A stretch of DNA of 64,000 bases from Bubalus kerabau (GCF_029407905.1 NC_073634.1:23635501-23699500), one strand, 5' to 3'. Counted from the first letter of the stretch, positions 35,949-47,705 are shown. Translations and numbers: made by a program. Notes: generated by a model from the sequence alone, not told the origin.

Positions 35949-36829
35949 GCAGTATTCACAGTAACACTATGGAGTTGTATTAGTATTTCAGCTTGGAGTT
36001 GAAGAATGAAACTCAGAGTAAGTGGCACAGCTGGGATTCCAAGCCAGGCAATTTGATGCCAAAGCCTTTATTCTAAAAACTATTATGTATAATACCTATT
36101 AAATGCTTAGTAATCAGAATACCCAGAAATCAATCAAGATTCAAAACCTGTTACGTGAAAAGATAACATGTGCCTCCTCATAGAAGAAAATATCATCTAT
36201 GAAATGCTCTTGCCAAAAAGTCAAATCTGAGTCTGATCTAGGTTCAACTAACAATTTACAGGAAATTCACAAAACAAAAGAACAAGAAAACTGCACCAAT
36301 GGGGTAAAATCGGCAAACCCAGACTAGGAAACTCTGTAAGACCAACAATCAAATTGTTCAACAAATAAATTTACCAAGAAAAAGAAATAGAGGAAAATCT
36401 TAAAAGAATTAAAACCACTTTTTGCTAAAAATTATTAAGTACATGGGCATTCACTGTCTACTTTTATATATTAAAAATTGTTCACAAAAGTTTTTAAAAA
36501 AATAAGGAATGATTAAAAATAAATTCAAAAAATAAGAAACATTTAAAAAGGGAAGCAACTCTATAAAGGATCAAGAATCCTTACCTAGAACAGCTCCCAT
36601 TACTTAGTGTTCAATATATCCCCAAAATTAAGTTTTACTAATTTAATTCTACTACATTAAGTTTCTACCTTCCTAAACTGATTCTTGAAATTGGAATCAC
36701 TTTTATATGACCACTTGATCAACATTTTTCTAGCAATTCCTACTGTTAACAGAGTAACCTACTTTTCTTTGGAAACATGTGATTCAAAAATCAGCTTACT
36801 AAAACTTATTAAGATTATCCACTGACAAA

Positions 36830-37085
36830 TGGATAAAAAAAAATGTGATATAATCATATAATGGAATACCAAAGTAACAAAAACAATGGACTATCACAGA
36901 TGCAAAAACATAGGTAGTTCACAGATATGTTAATGAATAAACCAAACATAAACCCATATGGTATGATTTCATTCATGTGAAGTTCAAAAACAGACAAAAT
37001 TAGCCTGTGGTGAGAGTTCAGAACAGTGGTTACCTTTGAAGATATTAACTGAGAAGGCTACACTGTCTATTAGTTCAGAGATAAC
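36830..37085 (+). mobile_element. L1 3'-region fragment
   Basis: GACAAATGGATAAAAAAAAA, TATAATGGAATACCAAAGTA and ATGGTATGATTTCATTCATG are in L1 ORF2-end order. Confidence 0.7.
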
Positions 37086-38029
37086 AAATATGACACATGT
37101 GTGGGCTGCTACTCCCCCTCTGAACAGCCACTACTAACTGATCAGAGATCAAATAAGAAATTGCACCTAAGGTGAAACTTCTTAGACAAGTGATCTAAGT
37201 TTCCTTCCCCTTGTAACGTTCTATCTGTCACCTACGTGGAATCAAACACACATGCAGTGAACAGCCAGACACAGATAGATACGATATACACAAGCTAACT
37301 TAAGAAGTTAGAGCCTCAAAATACAGAAATGCATCATCTTTAAATGCAGTTTTTTTTTTTTTAAAGAATAAGTCATTATACATTTCTCTATTTCAGATAG
37401 AAATAAATAAAATAAATAAAATAAAATTCTGGAAAATAATCAAGTGGAAAACCTTTACTGTATCTTTCTCAACTCCCAATTTCTGCAAAATAGTGTTCTT
37501 TAATATGAACTATATCCTTGATACTCAGGTGTACTTAAGTATGCCTGAAAAGATTCCTACAAAAAGAATACTGAAAAGCTTCCTGGAAAATCAACTAGGA
37601 ATGTTTGCCTTATTACTTAATCTCAAGGCACATACACAGCCAGTTACAGATTTTACACAGAATTTGTCAAGATGACCACCACGACAGATGTTTAGACAAT
37701 TACATAATTCTAAGTGTTACTTCCAGCACCTTCACATGGCCTTCTGAACATCTAGCCTCTTCCTATAAAGCCGTTCCCCACTAAGTGTTCCACTCCAAAA
37801 TTTCAATTCCTCCTTCTTAGTTCCTACCAAACTCTCATTCCCTCAGCCAAACTTTCAACTATTAGAAAAATATTCTGACTCAAGTCGGGGAGAAATTTTT
37901 TTTTTTTTGCTTTTTTCCCAGGGAAGAAAGTTGAAGTCAGGGAAAGGGAAGGAAATAACAATTGTCTGGAAAATAACAACTGTCATAAAGTGAAAATAGA
38001 AAGGGTGATTCATTAGTCAAAATAGAAAA

Positions 38030-38120
38030 TAAGTGCTTACAATGGGCCAATTACTGTGCCAGGCACGAGAGACATGGTAATCAAGATAAGGCCACTCCTG
38101 ACAGAGGTTACACTAGCCAG
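38030..38120 (+). repeat. Ancient interspersed repeat, family uncertain
   Basis: CTTACAATGGGCCAATTACT then GTGCCAGGCACGAGAGACAT resembles the same ancient repeat class as at 21236-21345. Confidence 0.4.
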
Positions 38121-38810
38121 GAAAATAAGTAACTAAAGTAGTATCAATGCAACACATGACCTGAGCCATACAGTCATAACATAGTCTTAGAAATCATGGA
38201 AGGCTTCCAATGAAAAAATAAGCCAACAATACAGCAACATCTGAGAGATAATATGGCATAGTCAATGAACTGCAAAAACTACAGAGGTAAGTAATGAGGC
38301 TTAGAGATCATGGAAGGCCATGGAAGTCACTTTAAGGAACTGAATCTTACCTCAAAAAGAAAAATTCTCTAAAGGAGACTTATTTGAGGAGCATAAGTAT
38401 ACCTTTTCAGAAGTCTCTATCAGCCTACTTCACCCATTACTGCAAAGGTGATCAAGAAGGGGAAGGTGGGAGGAAATACAAAATAGGAGAGACTGAACAA
38501 TACTCAGGAAATTAAAAGTACACTCAGACATTTTGAGTTAGAGTTACAATGCTTGGAACACATTGAACACAGGTGCTCAATCATATGCCTCAATATGTAC
38601 TACCTGCAAAGAGGAATTATGGAGATGGGAGATGAAGAATCAAGAGCTCAAACAAACTTACATTACTGTCTTAACTGAGAAGTCTTATAAAGAACTATAT
38701 TTTTTAAAACTAAAGATACAGTTCTTACTGCTTTTTATCTATTATTTTTAAACAAGACTGGTTGGTAATTTTTGTTTTTAACTTGGTTCAATTTAAAAGA
38801 CACTATTCAC

Positions 38811-39055
38811 CTTGTTATACATATATCTAAGCATGAAGTCCAGTAGAAATGATTTCCCTTTACGAAAAGCTCCTGCCACGGATACCACTACTATGTTTAG
38901 ATCTCGTATGTGCTCCTGTAGTAATATCTGCTCCAAAGCTTCTTCATCAAGCTCAAAGTTATGGTCATCTTCATGTGCAAGAACAATCTGTACTGGACAT
39001 GGTTTCTTCATAACCTCATCAGAGTTTACTAGGTCATCATCTTCATAATTCTCAC
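38811..39055 (-). CDS. ATL2: ATL2 exon with P-loop (G1)
   Basis: 245 nt; its first two bases complete a split Gly codon, then come 81 codons (residues about 41-121). The acceptor is TTAACTCTAG and the donor GTGAAT. The acidic ENYEDDDLVNSDEV leader is followed by KKPCPVQIVLAHEDDHNFEL and the G domain start. The P-loop GAFRKGKS (residues 101-108) is intact, with the catalytic Arg (R104) and the Lys equivalent to K107. It ends FLLDFMLRYMYNK. Phase 1 in, phase 0 out. The open frame continues a few residues into the intron (VNSVF), which is not coding. Confidence 0.98.
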
Positions 39056-39784
39056 CTAGAGTTAAAAAAGAGAGAAACAGGTTACTTTAATCCCTGCATT
39101 CTGAACTTTTTCCTAAAGGACCACAACTAAAGCAAAATTTCAAATAACTTCTTCCCCATTATAGGTCATTTGGAAATAGTTACAAAAGTGATGCTCAAAT
39201 ATATACTGAACGTCTCACTCCCTCTGTAATATTAGATAGGACCAAGAATACCAGTCACTTTCCTACTATATATACAGGTAAGCAGCAATACTAAATATAG
39301 CCTAATTAAGTCTTAACAGCTAAATGTGAGCAGCACTGTTCTTGAACACTGTATTCAGCCATAAACAACTTCTGCTACTGGATGCACACAGAAACTATCA
39401 ACTTCACCTAATAATTCAGATTCCATTCTTCCCCTCAGATTCACCTGGAAAAATTCCAAGTTACAAAGACTAAAATATATATATTTATTTATGTGTGTGA
39501 ATATACATAAATATATACATATGTATGTATATATATATATAATTGTTAAGATCCTAAAAAGTTTTCCAAAATGGCACATGATAAAGCTAATGGGTCCTAA
39601 TTTAATAAAAGTTACCTAAAAGAATAGCCTTCCTTATTAAAACAGAGCACATGATTAATGTTTCAGTGGAAGACACAAAGACACAAGAAGGACAATTAGT
39701 GAGGGACAGAGTTTTGTTTGCCTCTAGGACCCTTTCTCACCAAACACCACAGATACCCTTTCAAAATTACATAACTCCTAAGAA

Positions 39785-39967
39785 ACAGCTAGCTCAGTTG
39801 GTAAAGAATCTGCCTGCAATGTAGGAGACCCCAGTTCAATTCCTGGGTTGGGAAGATCCCCTGGAGAAGGGAAAGGCTACCAACCCCAGTATTCTGGCCT
39901 GGAGAATTCCATGTCCTATATAGCCCATGGGGTTGTAAAGAGTAGGACACAACTGAGCAACTTTCAC
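39785..39967 (+). mobile_element. Bov-tA SINE
   Basis: Head GCTAGCTCAGTTGGTAAAGA and end CACAACTGAGCAACTTTCAC. AAGAAACAGCTA occurs on both sides (39779 and 39969), a 12-bp target-site duplication. Confidence 0.94.
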
Positions 39968-40117
39968 TAAGAAACAGCTACATAAACCCTTTTGTTCACC
40001 CAGCACACAACAAGAAGTTAACCTTTGCAGAAGAACTTTACTGAATAGTGGTGAAAAAGTAACAATCCTAAAGTTTAGGTTTCTATTTTGTTCCGTTCTG
40101 TTTTTTTTAAACCCACC

Positions 40118-40328
40118 GAATAGCTAGTGGTGGCCCAGTGGTAAAGAACCTGCCTGCCAATGCAAGAGACGCAGGTTAAATCTCTGCACGGGGAAGATCA
40201 TCTATCTGGTAAAGGAAATGGCAACCCACTTCAGTATTCTTGCCTGGGAAATCCCATGGACCGTGGAGCCTGGCGGGCTACAGTTCATGGGGTCACAAGA
40301 GTTGGACACAACTTAGCGACTAAACAAC
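40118..40328 (+). mobile_element. Bov-tA SINE
   Basis: Head AGTGGTGGCCCAGTGGTAAA, body CTTCAGTATTCTTGCCTGGG, end CAACTTAGCGACTAAACAAC. Confidence 0.92.
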
Positions 40329-40721
40329 AAATGGCTCGTTTCAGAGGCTATGTACAATAATACCTTGTCTGCCTTTCTTCCCTATCAACTGCCTGATCCC
40401 ACTAGTACACTCCTGGGGGATCTTATCCTTTTCCCACATCAGTGTCTTTAAGAGACTCTACCCCTTGAGCTTGTCTAAGTGCCCGTTTCCAATCTAAGGA
40501 AATATATAGCATCTACTACGTTCAACCCAATGACAGCCTCTCCTCTCAGAGGAGGAGACAGCCAGTCCACTGAGGAGTGGCACATTATTAGTGTGCCAAT
40601 ATCAGTCCACAGAGACACTATTCTCAAAGCAAAGATCACATACCCACTTTAATGAATTTTTAGTCTCTTTACAAAAAGAAACATCTAGCTTATGTGATTT
40701 CCAAAGATTATTAGAGACTTC

Positions 40722-40926
40722 AGGCTTCCCAGGTGGCAAAGTGATAAAGAATCCACCTGCCAATGCAGGTTCAATCACTGGGTGGGAAGATCCCCTGGAG
40801 GGGGAAATGGCAACCCGCTCCAGTATTCCTGCCTGAAATATTCCACGGACAGGAGAGCCTGGCGGGCTACAGTCCATGGGGTCACAAGAAGTTGGACACG
40901 ATGAAGCGACTGAGTATGCACACACA
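40722..40926 (+). mobile_element. Bov-tA SINE
   Basis: Head GGCTTCCCAGGTGGCAAAGT, body GCTCCAGTATTCCTGCCTGA. Ends in GACTGAGTATGCACACACA. Confidence 0.92.
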
Positions 40927-41044
40927 TTAGAGCCTTTACCTTCACTTTATGAGCCACATTTAATGTACAAAGTAAAATCAACACTATTTCAAAAGGTGCT
41001 GCAAACAGTAACAATACAAAGACCAAGCAACTTCAAAGAATTAG

Positions 41045-41246
41045 GGTGGCACTAGTGGTAAAGAATTTGCCTGCCAATACAGGAGACATAAGAGATGCAG
41101 GTTCGATCCCTAGGTCAGGAAGATCCCCTGGAGGAGGGCATGGCAACCCACTCCAGTATTCTTGCCTGGAGAATCACATAGACAGAGGAGCCTGGCAGGC
41201 TACAGTCCATAGGGTCGCAAAGAATCAAACACGACTGAAGTGACTT

Positions 41247-41278
<32 letters not shown>
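41045..41278 (+). mobile_element. Bov-tA SINE with (CA)n tail
   Basis: Starts GGTGGCACTAGTGGTAAAGA and ends TGACTTAGCACACACACACA, running into a CA microsatellite (41250-41278). Such tails are typical of Bov-tA and seed microsatellites. Confidence 0.93.
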
Positions 41279-41280
<2 letters not shown>

Positions 41281-41556
41281 AAGACTAAGCAATTTCAAAG
41301 AATTTTAGAAAATAAAAGAAAGCAATATTTAATTAAAGAGGATATTACCACTGCTTGTTTCAATGCTATAAAGATATAGCCAGGTATGCTATCTGAATGC
41401 ACAAAAAAAGTAAACTTCCCAGGAAAAGTCTAAGACAGTTAAATGCCAATGTATCATTAGGTGAGTCTAGATAATTACCACACAGTATGCAAACTGTGTG
41501 ATTAAAACCTAAGCCTAATTAGTAGTTAAGAATGAACCAGGAAGCAAAACTGTCTA

Positions 41557-41595
41557 GATATATGTCTTTTTTTTTTTTTTGGATATATGTCTTTT
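41557..41595 (-). mobile_element. Poly(A)-only retroinsertion with target-site duplication
   Basis: GATATATGTCTTTT occurs at 41557-41570 and 41582-41595 around a T run. The second copy continues as TTTT/AA, the L1 endonuclease consensus. Confidence 0.5.
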
Positions 41596-41734
41596 AACTT
41601 CTCTGTGCCTGTCTTCTCATCTGTAACATGGGGATAGTCATAGCACTGACCCCATTAAGTCATCAGGATTCAATGAGTTGAAATATGCTTAATACATAGT
41701 AAGCATTATATGTGCTTGTCATAAGGTGACAGTA

Positions 41735-41932
41735 AATGGCTCAGGGGTAAAGAATCCGCCTGCCAGTGCAGGAGACACAAGAGATGAAAGTTGGATCCTT
41801 TAGTCCGGAAGATCCCCTGGAGAAAGGAAATGGCAACTCACTCCAGTATTCTTGCCTGGAAAACTCCCATGGACAGAGGAGCCTGACAGGCTACAGTCCA
41901 CAGGGACGCAGTCAGACATGACTGAGCACACA
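41735..41932 (+). mobile_element. Bov-tA SINE
   Basis: Head-truncated at about ATGGCTCAGGGGTAAAGAAT. Body TCCAGTATTCTTGCCTGGAA, then CAGTCAGACATGACTGAGCA. Confidence 0.92.
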
Positions 41933-42469
41933 CTGCACTGTAATTTTAAAATAATCAATCCCATAGGAGAAGCTTTTATTTGCAACCTTAGAATGCTAAA
42001 TCTCTGCAGCGACCTTTAATTGACCAGTGTCACTATGTAACAACATCACCATCTACCCATTTGCAGGTACACACCTGAGGCCTGTCCATGATACATTTCT
42101 CCTTTTCCATACCCCTAAATCTAACCAAGGTCCTAAATCTGTCTTCACTCAAAATCTCTACTGATACCATCCTTATTCTCATCACCACCATCTGTCAGGG
42201 AAATTAAATAAATAGTCTTGTTTAGGCTTCAGAGACAAAGCGGAGTAGGCCTCTGACCTGGCTTCCAAACTGCCAGGACACTGCCTGGTCCGTGAGTGAC
42301 CTGGAGTGACTGCCTGCTGTGAGTGCAAGACTTGCAGATAAAAGGGGGGAAGAATTTTGAGATGGCTGAGCCCCTGAAGGGGGCCTGGCCAACCAAGCCT
42401 CAGGTTTAACAACATTCCAAGTTTTACAAGACAAAACAAACAGCATTAACAGGAAACTAGGCTTGCAAC

Positions 42470-42672
42470 TGGAAAAGACTGATGCTGGGAGGGATTGGGG
42501 GCAGGAGGAAAAGGGGACTACAGAGGATGAAATGGCTGGATGGCATCACCGACTCGATAGACGTGAGTTTGAGTGAACTCTGGGAGTTGGTGATGGACAG
42601 GGAGGTCTGGCGTGCTGCGATTCACGGGGTCGCAAAGAGTCGGACACAACTGAGCGACTGAACTGAACTGAG
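42470..42672 (+). mobile_element. BovB LINE extreme 3' end
   Basis: About 200 bp: GGAAAAGACTGATGCTGGGA to GAGCGACTGAACTGAACTGA. Confidence 0.93.
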
Positions 42673-42932
42673 GCTTGCAATTTGGTCACAGATTGATTAT
42701 GATATCAGTTTGCATCCTGGGATTATAAATGGGAATCCCAAACTGCCATCTTTGACGTCTCACCCATGGAGTGGACCCCTGGGACCTTTTCCCAATTGGG
42801 ACTCCAGATGTGCTGCGTCACGAGACTTTCTAGCATTGTTTAAGTCTGGATGTTGGTCAAACCCAATTAGGTGATGTATCTTCTGCTCTATTTCTCTTTT
42901 CTTTTAATGTTAGTATATTCTTTTAATGTTAG

Positions 42933-43441
42933 CAACCTAGATAGCATATTGAAAAGCAGACATATTACTTTGCCAACAAAGGTCTGTCTAGTCAAGGCTA
43001 TGGTTTTTCCAGTGGTCACGTATGGATGTTGAGAGTTGGACTGTGAAGAAAGCTGAGCACCAAAGAATTGATGCTTTTGAACTGTGGTGTTGGAGAAGGC
43101 TCTTGAGAGTCCCTTGGACTGCAAGGAGATCCAACCAGTCCATCCTAAAGGAGATCAGTCCTGGGTGTTCATTGGAAGGACTGATGCTGAAGCTGAAACT
43201 CCAATACTTTGGCCACCTCATGCGAAGAGTTGACTCACTGGAAAAGACTCTGATGCTAGGAGGGATTGGGGGCAGGAGGAGAAGGAGATGACAGAGGATG
43301 AGATGGCTGGATGGCATCACCGACTCGATGGACACGAGTTTGAGTGAACTCCGGGTGTTGGTGATGGACAGGGAGGCCTGGAGTGCTGTGATTCCTGGGG
43401 TTGCAAAGAGTCGGACATGACTGAGCAACTGAACTGAACTG
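42933..43441 (+). mobile_element. BovB LINE 3' end
   Basis: About 510 bp. Peptide remains KKAEHQRIDAFELWCWRRLL and LEGLMLKLKLQYFGHLMRRV (43022-43291). Ends GAGCAACTGAACTGAACTGA. Confidence 0.93.
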
Positions 43442-43740
43442 AATGTTAGCTAGTTAATTCTCTAATAAATATTTGTATTATTTATTTATATATAATGAGT
43501 GGCTTATTTTGTTTAATAAATCCTTTAAACTTGAGACAAAAGTGAAAGCAAAAACACCATCCTAGCTCACTTAAAGTGGAATCAAACTGGTCTCCCTTCT
43601 CGCCCCATCCTCCAATCTAATGCTCACAGGGTAGCAACTACTACTAATATTAAATGCACATGTGATTAAGTTACTCTTATTAAAATCATTGTTACAGAGG
43701 ATTAACAGCTAAAATCGTACACGTGCCTCATAAAATCCTG

Positions 43741-44207
43741 TTCAATTCAGTTCAGTCGCTCAGTCGTGAACGACTCTTTGCTACCCCAAAGGCTGCAGCA
43801 TGCCAGGCTTCCCTATCCACCACCAACTCCTGAAGCTTGCTCAAACTCATGTCCAACAAGTCAGTGATGCCATCTAACCATCTCATCCTCTGTCTGCCCC
43901 TTCTCCTACCTTCAGTGTTTCCCAGCATCACAATCTTTTCCATTGAGTCAGTTCTTTGCATCAGGTGGCCAAAATATTGGAGCTTCAGCTTCAGCATCAG
44001 TCCTTCCAATGAATATTCAGGACTGATTTCCCTTAGGATGGACTGGTTGGATCTCCTTGCAGTCCAAGGAACTCTAAGTGTTTTTTCCAACACCACAGTT
44101 CAAAAGCATCAATTCTTTGGTGCTCAGCTTTCTTTATGGTCCAATTCTCACATCCATACATGATTACCGGAAAAACCATAGCTTTTGACTAGACGGACCT
44201 TTGTCAT
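43741..44207 (-). mobile_element. BovB LINE 3' end, inverted relative to its neighbour
   Basis: Antisense copy starting TCAATTCAGTTCAGTCGCTC and ending near GACTAGACGGACCTTTGTCA. It covers nearly the same part of BovB as the copy at 42933-43441, in opposite orientation and 300 bp away. Confidence 0.93.
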
Positions 44208-44214
44208 AAAACCC

Positions 44215-44545
44215 TGTACTCACTGCTAAATCTCTCCTGCCCCATTTGGTGCTATTTTCCCCTCTGTAAACTACAAATAGACAAGCTAGCCTTTTTCAGA
44301 GCCTTATGCCACTAAGCTCTTTATAGACTCATATTTCACCACGCTATTCCTCTGTGTGGAATGCTCTTTCCCATGCTGTTCCCCTAATTAATTTCTTATG
44401 CCTCAGTTTAAACGTCACTGCCTCATGAATGTCTTCTCCCAAGGTTCCCAGTCCCCCCACAAGCCCCCACATTCTATGCACCCGTCATTTGCGTATGTAT
44501 GTCAGTGCTCATTTATTATATGCCCCCTAGATTAGCAACCCTTGC
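44215..44545 (+). mobile_element. L2 LINE fragment
   Basis: TTCCTCTGTGTGGAATGCTC and AATGTCTTCTCCCAAGGTTC resemble the L2 3' region. Confidence 0.65.
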
Positions 44546-44609
44546 GGAACACCCTCAGCTAGTTTCCCACTGTAACCAGAAAACAGAGGGGAAAAAATCT
44601 AAGTTCCTG

Positions 44610-45065
44610 ATCACAGCCTCCACAGTTCTGGGCAATCCAGCTCTCCTGCTGTTCCTTGAATAGGCCAAACCTCTTCCCTACCTTAAAATCTTTGTCTTGT
44701 ATTCTTCCCCATCTGGAAAGCTCTGTCCCTGGAAATTCAAGTGGCTTGCTTCTCCATCGTTTAGGTGTCACTGCAAATGTTATCTCCTCCATGTGGCTTT
44801 CCTTAATCACTCTGTCTAAATTACAGATCCTACCCATCACTTTAACAGAACAGGGTTTTTCTCCCCCAGAGCCTTTTTCAGTATTTAAAAATGACCTTTT
44901 TTCATTCATTTACACGTGTACATCATAGCTCCCCCTCCTGCATAGAAGGTGCAGGCCACCAAAAAATGGATCCTAATCACCCTGTTGACTACTCTTGCTC
45001 TTAGCATTTAGAAAACTGCTTGGCACCTAGCAAATGTTTAATAAATATTTCTTGAAGGAATGAAA
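44610..45065 (+). mobile_element. L2 LINE 3' end
   Basis: TGTTATCTCCTCCATGTGGC, CTTAATCACTCTGTCTAAAT and the typical ending GCACCTAGCAAATGTTTAAT AAATATTTCTTGAA with terminal GGAATGAA. Long open stretches over this segment on both strands are chance frames in the repeat. Confidence 0.75.
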
Positions 45066-45246
45066 TGTATATATTTTACTCAGAGGAGTTTTACACATGC
45101 CCCTTCCCACCCATTTTATAAGGAAATTTAACAATCATATAATTAGTTTGGGGAAATACTTCTAGCAACTCAAGAGTAGTATATTTATCACAAAAATCAC
45201 AAATAAAAGTACAAAGATCTAACAAATAACACATTTTAATTAAAAA

Positions 45247-45372
45247 GACCCTGGAGTAAGAAATGGCAACCCACTCCAGTACTCTTGCCTGGAAAATTCC
45301 ATGGACAGAGGAGTCTGGTGGGCTACATACATACAAGGGACCACAAAGAGCCAAACACAACTGATCACGTTC
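45247..45372 (+). mobile_element. BovA SINE monomer fragment
   Basis: Head-less: GGCAACCCACTCCAGTACTC, GGGCTACATACATACAAGGG, then CCAAACACAACTGATCACG. Confidence 0.88.
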
Positions 45373-45960
45373 TCACGTGCACAATTAAAAGGAACTCAAA
45401 ACCAGTAAGTGCTAAAATATCACAATGACCAAATTTGGAGATTGCTGATTTTGTTAAAACCAACAAGTAGTCTTATCTTTAATGTAAAGAAAGCATTAGT
45501 TGGTTTCTTAAAAATAAAAACAAAAACTAACCATTTGGCAGGAAATCTTTGTTACCTTGAAATTTCACCTAAATTAGTTGGCTACAGTAGCCTGTTTTCC
45601 TTTAATATCATGGATAAAGATAGATACTACAGATACACAGGCAGCGTATTTGTCACTATTTCTAGTCAACAGATAATAAAAGGAAGTGTCGCCAATGCTG
45701 CAAAGAAATTCTGGAGCACAGTCCCATGGCTCAGCTAACTTCACTCCCACCATACGTGCTCTTCCAAGTTTGGACTACATACAGGCAAAGTATTTCATTC
45801 ATCAAATACTGATTTAGGCCACTGGAAAAAAAATTAAGAATTATATGCAAATTTATTTAGAATACCTGTAAATATGAATAGTGATCACCTACAAGCGGAA
45901 GTCTTTTTAAATTTAGCATTACTTAAGATTTTACGTAACGTAACGTGTAACATGTAACAT

Positions 45961-46160
45961 GAAGTCGCTCAGTCGTGTCTGACTCTTTGCGACCCCATGG
46001 ACTGTAGCCTACCAGGCTCCTCTGTCCATGGGATTTTCCAGGCAATAGTACTGGAGTGGATTGCCATTTCCTTCTCCAAGGGATCTTCCCAACCCAGGGA
46101 TCGAACCCAGGTCTCCCGCATGGTAGACAGACGCTTTACCATCTGAGCCATCAGGGAAGT
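45961..46160 (-). mobile_element. Bov-tA SINE
   Basis: Antisense copy from GAAGTCGCTCAGTCGTGTCT to CATCTGAGCCATCAGGGAAG. Confidence 0.94.
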
Positions 46161-46272
46161 TTTTAAACTGAAGTTAAATTCTATGTGGAGAATACTGATT
46201 TCATTTCCACTTTTCAGTACTAAGAGATTGCTGGGAAAGTAGGTTTCAGCCCGCCAATATAGCTTTCCTAAT

Positions 46273-46316
46273 ATACTTAACCTATTTGCTACAAATACTT
46301 AACCTATTTGCTACAA
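46273..46316. repeat. Perfect 22-bp tandem duplication
   Basis: The unit starting ATACTTAACCTATTTGC and ending TACAA occurs at 46273-46294 and again at 46295-46316 without a mismatch. Confidence 0.95.
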
Positions 46317-46439
46317 GGCCTACAAAAAAAAAAAAAGACACTACCTTTGTTTCAAAACAAAAGTCAGTATTTACCAAGGGTTGGGGAAAACAGAGATGAG
46401 TAGGTGGAGCACAGAGGAATTTTAGGGCTATGAAACTAA

Positions 46440-46712
46440 TGTTAGAGATATGTCATTATACATTTGCCAAAACCCACAGAATATACAACTCCCAAAGTGA
46501 AACCTACCGTCAACTCTGGACTTTGGATGATGATAATGTGTCAATGAAAGTTCGCTGACTGTAACAAATATACCACTCTGGTGTGGGATATTGATAGGGC
46601 TGCAGGTGTGTGAGGAAGTGGGGGGCCCAGCATTCTTTGTGCTCTATTTTGCTGTGAACCGTTTTAAACTGCTTTAAAACGTAAAAGTCAATTATTTAAA
46701 AAAAAAAAAAAA
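46440..46712 (+). mobile_element. L1 3'-end fragment with A tail
   Basis: CAACTCTGGACTTTGGATGA, GTGTGGGATATTGATAGGGC and a terminal A run at 46699-46712 are typical of old L1 3' ends. Confidence 0.65.
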
Positions 46713-47705
46713 GACACCTATCATTTTGCTTTTTTTTTGGCCGTTGAATCATACTTTATCTTATATTTGCCAAACTCATACATTCAGTACATATTCCAAC
46801 AGGAAAAGTGAAACTTCAGGACTGACCTAAGTACATTTGAAAACTTCAAGCTTAATTAGAAGCTATACAATAAAAGGTGCTGTAAATCTACATTACAATA
46901 AAATGCTACTAGCATTAGGTTACATCAACCCAAAACTAAACTTGTAGAAAGAGAACCAAGTAAAAAGTATTTCACTTTTCAGAAGCAATGAAAGTATATT
47001 TTAATTATTCACATTCCAAATAAAAACTTAAAACAAATTTTTATGGGAAGTGGCCTGGATTCAGTGCATTTAGAATATTTACAAAAATTAGCTATTCAAC
47101 AAAAGCAAAGTGATATTTTGGTGTCTGGTATTTATTTGTTCCACATCAACACTCTGTAACAAAATAAAAATAGTATATAAGTGCTCAAAAGTTTATTTCA
47201 GCACATATTTTAAAAACTTTAAAGAGGTTATATCATGGTAAATCTATTTCTAGATATTTATTATAAGAAAATAAATAAAGAAGCTAACAAAGATATACAA
47301 GTTGGTTTATCAGTGTTATTTATGGTAGGGAAAATTAATGCTGAATGTCTCAAAACTGGAAACTGGCCTCATATTTTAACTACATATTGACATATTATGC
47401 AGTTTTAAAACACATATACACATTTAAGAAATTAAAGATATCCTTAAGACTGGTATAAAATCACCAGGAAAAAGGCAGATTACAAAGTAGTATAAATCTT
47501 CCCCAATTCTGTTTTGTTTTGTTTTTAAAAACACAGGCTCACTTGGGAGTTGTGGTGGGAGACAGAAACATTTGAGGCTTCTTCTTTCAGTCATTAGAAT
47601 AACTGCTACCAGACTGGCCCTCTGCCACAAACTATAAAACTAATATACAAGGCATCTTTTTTCAAGCACTGGACAACAGAGAGAAGAATCCTTGGGAAAA
47701 GATCA

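Larger units (their letters stand above)
35500..36089. repeat. Large inverted duplication (palindrome) containing Bov-A2
   Basis: Left arm 35500-35715 is the reverse complement of right arm 35872-36089, with a 156-bp spacer. Over the outer ~140 bp, unique or MIR-like flanking sequence, I find no mismatch (e.g. GAATAAAGGCTTTGGCATCA against TGATGCCAAAGCCTTTATTC). Within the SINE portion there is one substitution and a 2-nt indel. The arm joint lies inside the SINE at CTCCTCTG/GAGAATCCC. Confidence 0.95.
17291..38810 (-). other. ATL2: Intron of 21.5 kb, retroposon-rich
   Basis: The largest complete intron in the window. It holds L1M-type fragments, a probable L2 (18560-19620), BovB copies on both strands, Bov-tA and Bov-A2 insertions, and the inverted duplication at 35500-36089, all listed separately. 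Stretches with nothing recognised include about 22270-22850, 31690-32990, 35040-35490, 36120-36820 and 37090-38800. Confidence 0.75.

Noticed and set aside
41250..41278. Regularly repeated short units, considered as CRISPR or array
   Set aside because: Simple CA microsatellite at a SINE tail; no spacers.
42182..42446. Minus-strand frames of 74-85 codons
   Set aside because: Two overlapping frames with no domain, splice support or conservation that I can recognise.
44559..44928. Overlapping open frames of 90-116 codons on both strands
   Set aside because: They fall in L2-derived sequence; opposite-strand overlap and repeat origin make real genes unlikely.
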